This document shows, piece after piece, positions 16,852-25,287 of a stretch of 64,000 nt of DNA; positions within the stretch are counted from its first letter, which is position 1, and each line of letters opens with the position of its first letter. Below the pieces are notes generated by a model. It was not told where the DNA came from and did no database searches. It was given only the letters and a program-made list of their open reading frames with translations. Location of the stretch: the NCBI GenBank assembly GCA_963974055.1, contig CAXBCP010000025.1, positions 1-64,000 on the forward strand, in the 5' to 3' direction. A program made the translations under genes and the position numbers. Origin of the DNA: CAXBCP01 sp963974055. GTDB taxonomy: Bacteria; Pseudomonadota; Alphaproteobacteria; MPNO01; UBA830.

Positions 16852-17586
16852 TTAAAGCGTATCCGGCTGCGTGCGCGGTCGGCGGATATAAGTCAGAAAG
16901 GCGCTGCTCCGCCCCGCTGTGGCGGCCTTTTGTTCGTATCGCGTCGGCGGCCAGTCATCGGGGCGGACTCGCCAGTCGCGGGGCGACCTGGCCTGCCAGG
17001 AAAAGACCGGATTCTGCCGCATATGCCAGAGAATCCACTCGAGATAGCGCGGATCGTCGGTCGCAATGCGGAGTTCGGCGTTATCGGCGAGCGCGCCCGC
17101 CAGGCGGTCAATGACGGGCGCGGACACGATCCGGCGCTTGTTGTGGCGGGTTTTGGGCCACGGATCGGGAAACAGGATAAACGCCCGCGCGATCGACGAG
17201 TCCGGCAGGCTGTCGACCAGCAACCGGGCGTCGTCCCTGAAAATGCGGATATTCCCGAGATTGCCGTTCCGGATCCGGCCGAGAAGCTTTACGACGCCGT
17301 TCATGAACGGCTCGCAGCCGATCAGACCGATATCCGGGTTGTTTTCCGCCTGCCAGGCAAGGTGTTCGCCGCCGCCGAAACCGATTTCAAGCCAGATTTC
17401 GTTTGCGGAAACCGCGGCGCCGTCAAACGGGCGGCGCGGCGAAAAATCGTCCAGACCTGCGTCGGGGTCGATTTCGATTTCCGGAAGAAGCTTTTCGACA
17501 AGCGCGCGCTGACCGGCCCGCAAGGGCCGACCGCTCCGCCGGCCGTACAGAATACGGCGGCGGGCGGGGTTTTCGTCGGCGGTCAG
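16852..17586 (-). CDS. trmB: tRNA (guanine-N7-)-methyltransferase TrmB
   Basis: Rossmann-fold SAM methyltransferase making m7G46 in tRNA: WLEIGFGGGEHL (SAM motif), FILFPDPWPKTRHNKRRI (family signature) and a C-terminal TRYEQKA motif. The family N-terminus LYGRRSGRPLRAGQ is present, but the first TTG falls inside it, so translation must begin upstream. The only upstream candidate codons are CTG at 17586 (used here, about 244 residues), ATT at 17553 and CTG at 17550. The frame is the same as metK, whose TGA is the nearest upstream stop, and no clear ribosome site is visible. An unusual start, coupling or stop readthrough are all possible. Confidence 0.9.
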   Translation of the reverse strand: MTADENPARRRILYGRRSGRPLRAGQRALVEKLLPEIEIDPDAGLDDFSPRRPFDGAAVSANEIWLEIGFGGGEHLAWQAENNPDIGLIGCEPFMNGVVKLLGRIRNGNLGNIRIFRDDARLLVDSLPDSSIARAFILFPDPWPKTRHNKRRIVSAPVIDRLAGALADNAELRIATDDPRYLEWILWHMRQNPVFSWQARSPRDWRVRPDDWPPTRYEQKAATAGRSSAFLTYIRRPRTQPDTL

Positions 17587-17613
17587 CGGACGACAGCGTT
17601 CAGACGACGGGGT

Positions 17614-18783
17614 TCAGGTCGCCGCCGCTTTGAGCGCGTCGACCAGGTCGGTTTTCTCCCACGAGAAGCCGCCATCCGCTTCGGGCTCGCGGCCGAAATG
17701 ACCGTAGGCCGCCGTCCGGGCATAAATCGGCTGGCTGAGCTTCAGCCCCTCGCGGATGCCACGGGGCGAAAGATCGACCACTTCCTGGATAATGCCGGCC
17801 AGCTTGTCTTCGCCAATTGTCGCGGTGCCCGCGGTATCGACATAGACGGAAAGCGGCTTTGCGACGCCGATCGCGTAGGCGACCTGGATCACGCATTTCT
17901 CGGCGAGGCCGGCGGCGACGACGTTCTTGGCGACCCAGCGCGCGGCATAGGCCGCGGACCGGTCCACCTTGGACGGGTCCTTGCCGGAAAATGCACCGCC
18001 GCCATGAGGCGCGGCGCCGCCATAGGTATCGACGATGATCTTCCGGCCCGTCAGGCCGCAATCGCCGTCGGGACCGCCGATCACGAACCGACCGGTCGGA
18101 TTGACGTAAAATTCCTCTTCCGGGCACATCCAGCCGGCGGGCAGGATACCTTCGACATGGGGACGGACGATTTCACGGATCGCGTCCTGGTCGACGCCTT
18201 CGTCGTGCTGGGTCGATACAACCACAGAGGTTGCCCGTACCGGTTTGCCGCCTTCGTATTGCAGCGTCACCTGGCTTTTGGAATCGGGACCGAGGCCCGA
18301 ATTCGCATCGGCGTGGCGTGCCGCGGCGAGCGAGCGGAGAATTTCGTGGGAATAATAAATCGGCGCCGGCATCAGCGTCGGCGTTTCGGTGCAGGCAAAA
18401 CCGAACATGATACCCTGGTCGCCCGCGCCTTCGTCCTTGTTGCCGGCGGAATCGACGCCTTGCGCAATATCGACAGACTGCTGATGAAGGTGAACTTCCA
18501 CCTCGGCGTTCTTCCAGTGGAAACCGTCCTGTTCATAACCGATATCCTTGACCGCATCCCGCGCCACACCCTCGATCATGTCCTTGGTGATCGATTCGGG
18601 GCCGCGCACTTCGCCGGCCAATACAATCCGGTTCGTCGTCGTCAGCGTTTCGCAGGCAACCCGCGATAGCGGGTCGGCGCCGAGATAGAGATCTACGACG
18701 GCGTCCGAAATCCTGTCGGACACCTTGTCCGGATGTCCTTCAGAAACGGATTCACTGGTAAAAAGGTAAGTTCCCTTTGGCAC
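17614..18783 (-). CDS. metK: S-adenosylmethionine synthetase
   Basis: 389 residues from a GTG start with AGGAGG 7 nt upstream. The family motifs are present: SEGHPDKVSDRISDAV (ATP-binding His and Asp), the flexible-loop region GAGDQGIMFG and GGGAFSGKDPSKVDRS. It makes SAM from methionine and ATP. It lies between xre and trmB, a SAM user, in an order seen in many alphaproteobacteria. A promoter and a structured leader of about 120 nt precede it. Confidence 0.98.
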   Translation of the reverse strand: MPKGTYLFTSESVSEGHPDKVSDRISDAVVDLYLGADPLSRVACETLTTTNRIVLAGEVRGPESITKDMIEGVARDAVKDIGYEQDGFHWKNAEVEVHLHQQSVDIAQGVDSAGNKDEGAGDQGIMFGFACTETPTLMPAPIYYSHEILRSLAAARHADANSGLGPDSKSQVTLQYEGGKPVRATSVVVSTQHDEGVDQDAIREIVRPHVEGILPAGWMCPEEEFYVNPTGRFVIGGPDGDCGLTGRKIIVDTYGGAAPHGGGAFSGKDPSKVDRSAAYAARWVAKNVVAAGLAEKCVIQVAYAIGVAKPLSVYVDTAGTATIGEDKLAGIIQEVVDLSPRGIREGLKLSQPIYARTAAYGHFGREPEADGGFSWEKTDLVDALKAAAT

Positions 18784-18904
18784 GTTTGCCTCCTTGGTAA
18801 AAATTATAAATCAAGACCCGACCGAAACTACTCGGTCCCTAATCGCCGATCTTAAGATGCCATTTGAGAGGACGCGCTAGGATGCGCGCCCCCTTGTGAA
18901 GGGG
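18784..18904 (-). promoter_or_regulatory. Structured 5' leader of metK (candidate regulatory RNA)
   Basis: The predicted transcript start is near 18904. Three perfect stem-loops follow on the minus strand: CCCCTT/AAGGGG (18904-18890), CGCGC/GCGCG with a 6-nt loop (18888-18873), and GACCGA/TCGGTC with a 6-nt loop (18837-18820). An AT-rich stretch then leads to the AGGAGG site. I could not match it to the SAM-II, SAM-V or SAM/SAH consensus from memory, so no riboswitch class is assigned. Confidence 0.45.
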
Positions 18905-18910
18905 TTTGTT

Positions 18911-18938
18911 GCAATATCGAGGGGCTAGGTCAAGTCAA
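18911..18938 (-). promoter_or_regulatory. Predicted metK promoter
   Basis: Minus strand TTGACT (18938-18933), a 16-nt spacer and TATTGC (18916-18911). It is correctly placed for a leader of about 120 nt before metK. Confidence 0.55.
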
Positions 18939-19034
18939 GGCATCAGAAGCCCGAGGGATGCCCCGCGACAACAGATCCACGAAAACTCAGCCGCCGGGTT
19001 GTCCGCACCGGCGTAAAACATATCCCCGGATCGA

Positions 19035-19493
19035 TTATTCCGAAAAGGATTTGCCGAGCTGTTTGGTCAGTTCGAAGATGCGGCGGCGGACCCTCGGGTC
19101 CTTGATTTTATAATACGACCGGACGAGCTCTAGCGTTTCGCGCTTTGCCATCGGATCATGATCGTATTCCGCCTGCGCCTCTGCAAGGCTGGCCTTGCCG
19201 CGCTTCTTGCTCAGCGACGGCGAGATATCCTCGAAGAAATAATTGATCGGAACATCGAGAACTTCGGAGATGTGGTGCAGGCGGCTTGCCCCGATTCGGT
19301 TGGCGCCGCGTTCGTATTTCTGGACCTGCTGGAAAGTCAGTCCCAACGCTTCTCCGAGCTTTTCCTGGCTCATCCCGAGCATGGTGCGGCGTTGCCGCAC
19401 ACGGCTGCCTACATGGACATCGACAGCCTCGGGTCCGCCCCGCGTTCTGATAGGTGTCGCACGTTTTTTCTTCGGCTCTTCTGTATTGTCCAT
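19035..19493 (-). CDS. XRE-family (Cro/C1-type) transcriptional regulator
   Basis: 152 residues. A lambda-repressor-like helix-turn-helix covers about residues 30-85 (RVRQRRTMLGMSQEKLGEAL, then FQQVQKYERGANRIGASRL). A basic N-terminal arm and a C-terminal helical region follow (about 115-150, VRSYYKIKDPRVRRRIFELTK). This compact regulator is widespread in alphaproteobacteria at this position between lnt and metK; its targets are not evident. It has its own promoter and a leader of about 110 nt. Confidence 0.9.
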   Translation of the reverse strand: MDNTEEPKKKRATPIRTRGGPEAVDVHVGSRVRQRRTMLGMSQEKLGEALGLTFQQVQKYERGANRIGASRLHHISEVLDVPINYFFEDISPSLSKKRGKASLAEAQAEYDHDPMAKRETLELVRSYYKIKDPRVRRRIFELTKQLGKSFSE

Positions 19494-19610
19494 GTCTTGA
19501 TCGATTTCTCAAATTTGGTGTGTGGTCTTTTTTTGCGGAACAACCAGAACCTTCCAGCTCTTGCGACTTCACAAAATTGGACGCCATTGGCGGTGAGTAT
19601 ACTATCGTAT

Positions 19611-19639
19611 GTATAAACCGCTACCAAAAATTGTTTCAA
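19611..19639 (-). promoter_or_regulatory. Predicted promoter of the XRE regulator
   Basis: Minus strand TTGAAA (19639-19634), a 17-nt spacer and TTATAC (19616-19611). The -35 lies in a direct repeat, TGAAACA-TGT-TGAAACA, and the hairpin-like CATACGATAGTATAC lies just downstream of the -10; either could be an autoregulatory site. Confidence 0.55.
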
Positions 19640-19645
19640 CATGTT

Positions 19646-21235
19646 TCATTTTTGGGACATTCTCCCGCTCCGAGGGGGAAGTATCGCCGCAACGGTCAGA
19701 AAAATCAGCAGAATACCGGGCAATAAATTGCCGTACCGTGAAAACGCGGTGCGGCCAGCGGCCGCAGCTGGCAGCGCCGAATCGATCACACCGGACCGGT
19801 CCAGGCCAAGCCGGGCGATGACCCGTCCGTAGGAATCGACCACACCCGAAATGCCGGTATTCGCCGCACGGACTAGCGGCAGGCCTTCTTCCACCGCGCG
19901 CATCCTGGCAGAGGCAAAATGCTGGTGGGGACCGGCGCTGATTCCAAACCAGGCATCGTTCGTAATGTTCAGCATCCAGGCCGGCCGGTCATCGCGCCGG
20001 ACGACGCGGCCCGGGAAAATCACCTCGTAGCAGATAAGCGGGCTAAATGCCGGCAGGCCGTCAAGGCGTATGGTCCGGGGGCCGGGACCGGCCGAAAAAT
20101 CGAGCGCACCCGCTGTGATCTTGTCGAACGGAAGAAAATCGCGGAACGGCATGTATTCTCCGAACGGCACAAGATGATGCTTGTCGTAAACAGCGGCCAC
20201 GCCCGCCGTTTCGTCAATAGCGACAAGGCTGTTCCATATCCGGGAAACCGGCCCGTCCTGGCGTCCGTCCGGGCGCTCGAGGCGGATAGATCCTGTGAGC
20301 AGCAGCCCGCCTGGGGGTACCGACTGACGCATCAGCTGGCGTCTTCGTGCATCGGTGGCCACCGAAAACGGCGCGGCGGTTTCCGGCCAGATCACGTGCG
20401 TGACGCGGCCGTCGCCGCGAGCGCCGCTCATCTGCAGGTGACGGGCGTAATTATGCGCCCGGCGCGCCGGCAGCCATTTGTCCTTCTGCGCGATATTGGG
20501 CTGCACGATGCGCAGGACGATTCCCGGCACGGTGCCGGTCGGCGCATCCGACAGGCGCAGCGCGCCGGCGGCGGCCAGTACGCATATGGCGCCGAGGCCC
20601 GAGACGCCCCACATCCACCCGCGGCGGCCCGGCACGCCGAACATGACAATCGCAGCCGCGGCGAACACCGTCACCGCGGACAGTCCATATACCCCGATCC
20701 AGGAAGCCGCCTGGAGCACTGGCAGAGCCGCCACCCAGACGTTGCCGACCGGGTTCCAGGGAAAACCGGTAAGAACCGTTCCCCGCACGGCTTCGAAGAA
20801 TGTCCAGGATGCCGCCAGCGCAAACACGCGCCCGGCTCCCGGCGACCACAAGCACCGTGCGGCCAGCGCCGCCAGCCCGACGAACAGCCCGAGTCCCAGC
20901 GAAAGCCCGAGAACGGCAAACGGAATCAGCCAGGCGAAACGGGCGGCATCGACGAGCAGCGCATTCGACACCCAGTAGAGCCCGGCGGCGAAATATCCTG
21001 CGCCGAACATCCAGCCGACACCGAACGCCGCACGCCGCGAGCGGGCACCGTCAAGCAGCCATACGAAACCGGGGAATGCCAGCAGCAGGGCCGGCAGGAA
21101 ATGGACCGGCGGCTGGGCGGCGATCGCAACCGCCCCGAGCAAAAAGGCGATCAGCCAGCGCCGCCATCCGGCAACCGCCCCGAGCCGCGCGGCCAGCGCC
21201 GAAAACGCACCGCCCACCCTGGCCGGTCCGTTCAT
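19646..21235 (-). CDS. lnt: Apolipoprotein N-acyltransferase
   Basis: 529 residues: an N-terminal membrane domain with several hydrophobic helices (to about residue 200) and a periplasmic nitrilase-like domain. The catalytic triad appears as Glu in VIWPETAAPF, Lys in YDKHHLVPFGEYMPF and Cys in PLICYEVIFPG. It adds the third acyl chain to lipoproteins in the inner membrane. Its ATG overlaps the corC stop (ATGA), so the genes are coupled, and it ends the miaB-phoH-ybeY-corC-lnt operon. Confidence 0.96.
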   Translation of the reverse strand: MNGPARVGGAFSALAARLGAVAGWRRWLIAFLLGAVAIAAQPPVHFLPALLLAFPGFVWLLDGARSRRAAFGVGWMFGAGYFAAGLYWVSNALLVDAARFAWLIPFAVLGLSLGLGLFVGLAALAARCLWSPGAGRVFALAASWTFFEAVRGTVLTGFPWNPVGNVWVAALPVLQAASWIGVYGLSAVTVFAAAAIVMFGVPGRRGWMWGVSGLGAICVLAAAGALRLSDAPTGTVPGIVLRIVQPNIAQKDKWLPARRAHNYARHLQMSGARGDGRVTHVIWPETAAPFSVATDARRRQLMRQSVPPGGLLLTGSIRLERPDGRQDGPVSRIWNSLVAIDETAGVAAVYDKHHLVPFGEYMPFRDFLPFDKITAGALDFSAGPGPRTIRLDGLPAFSPLICYEVIFPGRVVRRDDRPAWMLNITNDAWFGISAGPHQHFASARMRAVEEGLPLVRAANTGISGVVDSYGRVIARLGLDRSGVIDSALPAAAAGRTAFSRYGNLLPGILLIFLTVAAILPPRSGRMSQK

Positions 21236-22122
21236 TCCGCCGCGGCTGGCAACGTTCGCGAAGCGCGGATGCGACGGATGCGGCGGGGGTCCGCCTCGAG
21301 AATTTCGAACTCGATACCGGATTCGTGACCGATCACTTCCCCGCGGCCGGGCACCCGTCCGGCCAGATAAAACACGAGCCCGCCCATCGTATCGATATCC
21401 TCGTCGCGCTCTTCCTCGGTCAGGATGGGGCCGGCTTCGGCTTCGAAGTCCTCGATGGTCAGCCGGGCATCGACATCGATAATATCGGGACTCTTGCGGA
21501 CCAGACCTGGGCTTCTGTCTTCGTCGTGCTCGTCTTCGATTTCGCCGACGATTTCCTCGACCAGGTCTTCAATCGTCACCAGCCCGTCGATACCGCCGAA
21601 TTCATCGACCACCAGCGCCATGTGCAGGCGCTGAACACGCATCTGCAAAAGCAGTTCGAGCACAGGCATGGAAGGCGCGACAAACAGAGGCTTTCTGACA
21701 ATCTCGGAAATGCCGGTCGACTCGTCTTCGTCCCAGCATGCAAGCAGGTCCTTGATATGCACCATGCCGATAACATCGTCGAGCTGATCGCGGTATACGG
21801 GGAGCCGCGAATGGCCGCAGGCGCTCATCACCTTCGCGACATCGGCAATCGTCGTCTCGACGTCGACGGCCTTAACGTCCGCCCGCGGCACCATGACGTC
21901 GGCGACGCTGACGTCCCGGACGCTGAGGACATTGCGAAACAGCGTCAGTTCTTCGGAATTTTCACCGTCTTCGTCGCGTTCGATCAGTTCCTCGATCGTA
22001 TCGCGCAGGGTATCGGCGCCGTTCCGGCCGCCAACCAGGTTGCGTAAAAAACCCCGAAGACCCGATCCGCCGTCGGCCTGGGTATTGTCGGGAGGCTGGG
22101 AATCGTCGGTCAGGTTAGTCAT
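21232..22122 (-). CDS. corC: CorC/HlyC-type CBS-domain protein
   Basis: 296 residues with two CBS domains (starting at VMVPRADVKAVDVE and in the segment VRKPLFVAPSMPVLELLLQM) and a C-terminal CorC_HlyC domain. An N-terminal region of about 50 acidic residues precedes them. There is no DUF21 membrane domain, so it is the soluble YbeX/CorC type, linked to magnesium/cobalt efflux and ribosome biology. It overlaps ybeY upstream and lnt downstream by ATGA junctions, the usual order. Confidence 0.93.
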   Translation of the reverse strand: MTNLTDDSQPPDNTQADGGSGLRGFLRNLVGGRNGADTLRDTIEELIERDEDGENSEELTLFRNVLSVRDVSVADVMVPRADVKAVDVETTIADVAKVMSACGHSRLPVYRDQLDDVIGMVHIKDLLACWDEDESTGISEIVRKPLFVAPSMPVLELLLQMRVQRLHMALVVDEFGGIDGLVTIEDLVEEIVGEIEDEHDEDRSPGLVRKSPDIIDVDARLTIEDFEAEAGPILTEEERDEDIDTMGGLVFYLAGRVPGRGEVIGHESGIEFEILEADPRRIRRIRASRTLPAAAE

Positions 22123-22670
22123 CTGGCGGCGCGCTCCAGACGCCGGTCGGCCGCCGCATATGGGTCGGATACGCCAAGCGTTCCAAGAATTTCAATCTCG
22201 CAACTTTCCATTTCGGCGGCGTCTTCGTCGTTCTCGTGATCGTAACCAAGAAGGTGCAGCACACCATGGACGCAAAGATGACACAAGTGATCAGTCGGCG
22301 AAATACCGGCCGCGTCGGCTTCGGCAGTCAATGTCTCGAAGGCGATCACTATATCCCCCAACAGAACGGGCGCATCGCCCGGCATATTGTCGGAACCGCC
22401 GGAACCGCCATCCACCGCCGGCGCATTGCCGGGGAAGGAAAGCACGTTCGTCGGGCCGGCCTTGCCGCGCCACTGTTCGTTCAGGGCGGCGATGGCCGTG
22501 TCGTCCGTCAGCAGGAGGCTCAGTTCCAGGGCCGTCCCGCCGGTCCTTGTGTAATCGAGCGCGGCGCGCACGGCCTGTTCGGCGACATCCGGGGCCGGCG
22601 TCGTCATGGCGCGCCATCCTGCGGCCTCGATCCGTATGTCGATTTCGATCGCCGGGTCGGCGTCAGGCAT
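22119..22670 (-). CDS. ybeY: Endoribonuclease YbeY
   Basis: About 183 residues. The zinc site HGVLHLLGYDHEND holds the three conserved histidines, and the upstream TNVLSFPGN motif is intact. It is a single-strand endoribonuclease for 16S 3'-end maturation and 70S quality control. The start is one of two adjacent ATGs overlapping the phoH stop by 8-11 nt; a longer frame runs back into phoH but is not conserved. It is coupled to corC through ATGA. Confidence 0.95.
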   Translation of the reverse strand: MPDADPAIEIDIRIEAAGWRAMTTPAPDVAEQAVRAALDYTRTGGTALELSLLLTDDTAIAALNEQWRGKAGPTNVLSFPGNAPAVDGGSGGSDNMPGDAPVLLGDIVIAFETLTAEADAAGISPTDHLCHLCVHGVLHLLGYDHENDEDAAEMESCEIEILGTLGVSDPYAAADRRLERAAR

Positions 22671-23670
22671 CATCGTCGCCCCGTGCTTCCGCGGCCTCGT
22701 AGGCGGTGACGATGCGCGAGACAAGCTCGTGGCGCACGACGTCTTCGGAATGGAGATGGATTGCCGTCACGCCCGGAACGCCGTCCAGGGTCGCGACCGC
22801 GTGGCGGAGCCCGGACATCACGCCCCTTGGCAGATCGATCTGGCTGATATCGCCGGTCACCACCATCCGCGCATTTTCTCCGAGCCGCGTCAGAAACATT
22901 TTCATCTGCACCGACGTCGCGTTCTGCGCCTCGTCCAGAATCACATAGGCATTCGACAGGGTGCGGCCGCGCATAAAGGCCAGCGGTGCAACTTCGATTT
23001 CGCCGGTCTCGAGACGGCGGTCGACCTGTTCGGGAGGCATCATGTCGTAGAGCGCATCGTAGAGCGGCCGTAGATAGGGATCGATTTTGTCGCGCATGTC
23101 GCCCGGCAGGAAGCCGAGGCGTTCGCCGGCCTCAACGGCGGGACGCGACAGGACGATCCTGTCGACCCGCCCGGAGGTCAGCATCGAGACCGCCATGGCG
23201 ACCGCAAGATACGTCTTGCCGGTTCCCGCCGGACCGAGACCGAAGGCAAGTTCGTTATCCATCAGCGCGCGGATATAGCGGAGCTGGCCGGGAGAACGCG
23301 CCGTGATATGCCGCTTGGGGGTCCGGATGACGAGCTTGCCGGGGGACAGTTCCGCCACGCCCGCATTGCCGCTTTCCGCCGCGCCGCGGGCAAGGCGTAT
23401 CGCGGCATCGACCTCGGCCAGCGCGACGTCGAGCCCTTCCGCAAGCCTCCGATAGAGCGATTCAAGCGCCGTATGGGCGATATCCATGGAAGCGGGGTCG
23501 CCGGTGATCGTCACCGTGTTGCCGCGCGACGCGATGGTCACGCCGAGCGCCTGTTCGATCCGCGCGAGGTTCCGGTTGAAATGTCCGTAAAGTGCCGGCA
23601 GGAGTTGATTGTCCTCGAACTCCATCGACATTGGCGGAACGGAGCCGCCCGGTGTGGCTTGCTGACTCAA
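22663..23670 (-). CDS. phoH: PhoH-family ATPase (YbeZ)
   Basis: About 335 residues. An N-terminal KH-like region (FNRNLARIEQALGVTIASRG) precedes a P-loop ATPase domain with Walker A GPAGTGKT and Walker B VILDEAQNA. Partner of YbeY in RNA metabolism. I chose the TTG whose codon forms a TTGA overlap with the miaB stop and has AGGAG 11 nt upstream; ATG codons at 23631 and 23625 would shorten it by 13-15 residues. It is sandwiched between miaB and ybeY. Confidence 0.93.
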   Translation of the reverse strand: MSQQATPGGSVPPMSMEFEDNQLLPALYGHFNRNLARIEQALGVTIASRGNTVTITGDPASMDIAHTALESLYRRLAEGLDVALAEVDAAIRLARGAAESGNAGVAELSPGKLVIRTPKRHITARSPGQLRYIRALMDNELAFGLGPAGTGKTYLAVAMAVSMLTSGRVDRIVLSRPAVEAGERLGFLPGDMRDKIDPYLRPLYDALYDMMPPEQVDRRLETGEIEVAPLAFMRGRTLSNAYVILDEAQNATSVQMKMFLTRLGENARMVVTGDISQIDLPRGVMSGLRHAVATLDGVPGVTAIHLHSEDVVRHELVSRIVTAYEAAEARGDDDA

Positions 23671-25070
23671 ACGGTCGCGGGCTCCTGCCTGGAATAGCCG
23701 GAATCCCCGGCGGGCGCGGCCGCAAGAGAATTCGGGTGGGCTGAAAGGATTCGGACATCGACCGTCGTGCCATACGCTTTTTCGGCGGCGGCCGGGTCTC
23801 CGAAATCGACATGAACGGCATGCATCCACGGGCTCCGCCCGGCGAGCTGCGTGGCGCTTCGCCCGCGACGGTCCAGCAAAACGGGTACCGAGCGGCCGAT
23901 AAAGGTCCGGTTAAAGGCGATCTGCTGTCCGTTCACGACGTCCTGCAGCCGCGCAAGGCGATCGGATTTGACGTCTTCGGGGACCGCGTCCTCCATTGCC
24001 GATGCCGGGGTCCCGGGACGCGGGCTGTATTTGAACGAATAGGCCTGCGCGTAGTCCACGGCCCGGATCAGCGCGAGCGTCGCATCGAAATCCGCGTCGG
24101 TTTCGCCCGGATGACCGACGATAAAATCGGATGACAGCGCGATATCGGGACGCGCCGCGCGCAGCTGTTCGATGATCGCGAGATAATCTGCGGCGGTGTG
24201 CTGGCGGTTCATCGCGGCCAGGATCGAATCCGATCCCGATTGCACCGGCAGGTGAAGATACGGCATCAGGGCGTCGATCTCGCCATGGGCGGCGATCAGG
24301 TCCGGCGTCATGTCGCGCGGATGCGAAGTCGTGTATCGGATCCGTTCCAGCCCGTCGATATTAGCCAGTTCCGCCGCGAGGGCCGCAAGGCGCCATTCCC
24401 CGCCGGCCGGCGAAACGCCATGATAGGCATTCACGTTTTGCCCAAGCAGCGTGATTTCCCGCGCGCCGGCGGCGACCAGCAACCGCGCTTCTGCGACGAC
24501 ATCGGCCGCGGGGCGCGAATATTCCGCACCGCGCGTATAGGGCACGACACAGAACGCGCAGAACCTGTCGCAACCTTCCTGGATCGTAAGAAACGCCGAC
24601 GGGCCCTGCGACGCGACATCGGGCAGGAAATCGAACTTGGGCTCGGCCGGAAATTCGGTGTCGATAATACCGCGGCCCGGGCCCCGGCTTTCATCCGCTT
24701 CACGCGCCGCGCGGGCAACCATTTCCGGCAGGCGGTGATAGGTCTGGGGGCCGAAAACAAGATCGACATAAGGTGCGCGGCGCACCATTTCCGCACCTTC
24801 CGCCTGGGCGACGCAGCCCGCGACGCCGATCATCATCGGCGCAGCGGCCGACGCGCGATCCCGTTTCAGCAGCCGCAGCCGCCCGAGTTCGGAATACACT
24901 TTTTCCGCCGCCTTTTCGCGAATGTGGCAGGTATTGAGGATAACCAGATCCGCGTCTTCCGGCGCGTCCACGGGGCGATAGCCGAGCGGTGCGAGCACAT
25001 CCGTCATCCGGATGGCATCGTACACGTTCATCTGACAGCCGTAGTTCCTGATGTGAAGTGTTTTTGCCAA
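23667..25070 (-). CDS. miaB: tRNA-2-methylthio-N6-dimethylallyladenosine synthase
   Basis: 467 residues. The N-terminal UPF0004 domain supplies three cysteines (YGCQMN, NTCHIRE, AGCVAQ). The radical-SAM domain has CDRFCAFCVVPYTRG (CxxxCxxC), and a C-terminal TRAM domain follows. It methylthiolates i6A37 in tRNA using two 4Fe-4S clusters. It heads the operon with phoH, ybeY, corC and lnt, and a TTGACA promoter lies upstream. Confidence 0.97.
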   Translation of the reverse strand: MAKTLHIRNYGCQMNVYDAIRMTDVLAPLGYRPVDAPEDADLVILNTCHIREKAAEKVYSELGRLRLLKRDRASAAAPMMIGVAGCVAQAEGAEMVRRAPYVDLVFGPQTYHRLPEMVARAAREADESRGPGRGIIDTEFPAEPKFDFLPDVASQGPSAFLTIQEGCDRFCAFCVVPYTRGAEYSRPAADVVAEARLLVAAGAREITLLGQNVNAYHGVSPAGGEWRLAALAAELANIDGLERIRYTTSHPRDMTPDLIAAHGEIDALMPYLHLPVQSGSDSILAAMNRQHTAADYLAIIEQLRAARPDIALSSDFIVGHPGETDADFDATLALIRAVDYAQAYSFKYSPRPGTPASAMEDAVPEDVKSDRLARLQDVVNGQQIAFNRTFIGRSVPVLLDRRGRSATQLAGRSPWMHAVHVDFGDPAAAEKAYGTTVDVRILSAHPNSLAAAPAGDSGYSRQEPATV

Positions 25071-25200
25071 AAGGGGCTTCCCGGATCCGTTCTACAGAGC
25101 CGCAGCAAAAGCGTTTGTTTCAGGTCGGGTGCGCTGCCCGGTCTGCAGTCCGTTCGACCGCGGGCCGTCGCGCAACCCCTTGTCGCCGCTCAATTTTCGC

Positions 25201-25228
25201 AAACTAGCACCGGGCGCCGAAGTGTCAA
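25201..25228 (-). promoter_or_regulatory. Predicted promoter of the miaB-lnt operon
   Basis: Minus strand TTGACA (25228-25223), a 16-nt spacer and TAGTTT (25206-25201), in the 217-nt gap between the acyltransferase gene and miaB. The -35 is a perfect consensus match; the -10 is weaker. I see nothing else in this gap. Confidence 0.55.
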
Positions 25229-25287
25229 CAAATGTCTCGGGGCGGGAAGGGTCGGCCGTGAATCCGGGCATACCGGCGCCAGAACCG

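Noticed and set aside
18784..18938. SAM-II or SAM/SAH riboswitch upstream of metK
   Set aside because: I could not find the conserved cores I remember for these classes; it is reported only as a structured leader.
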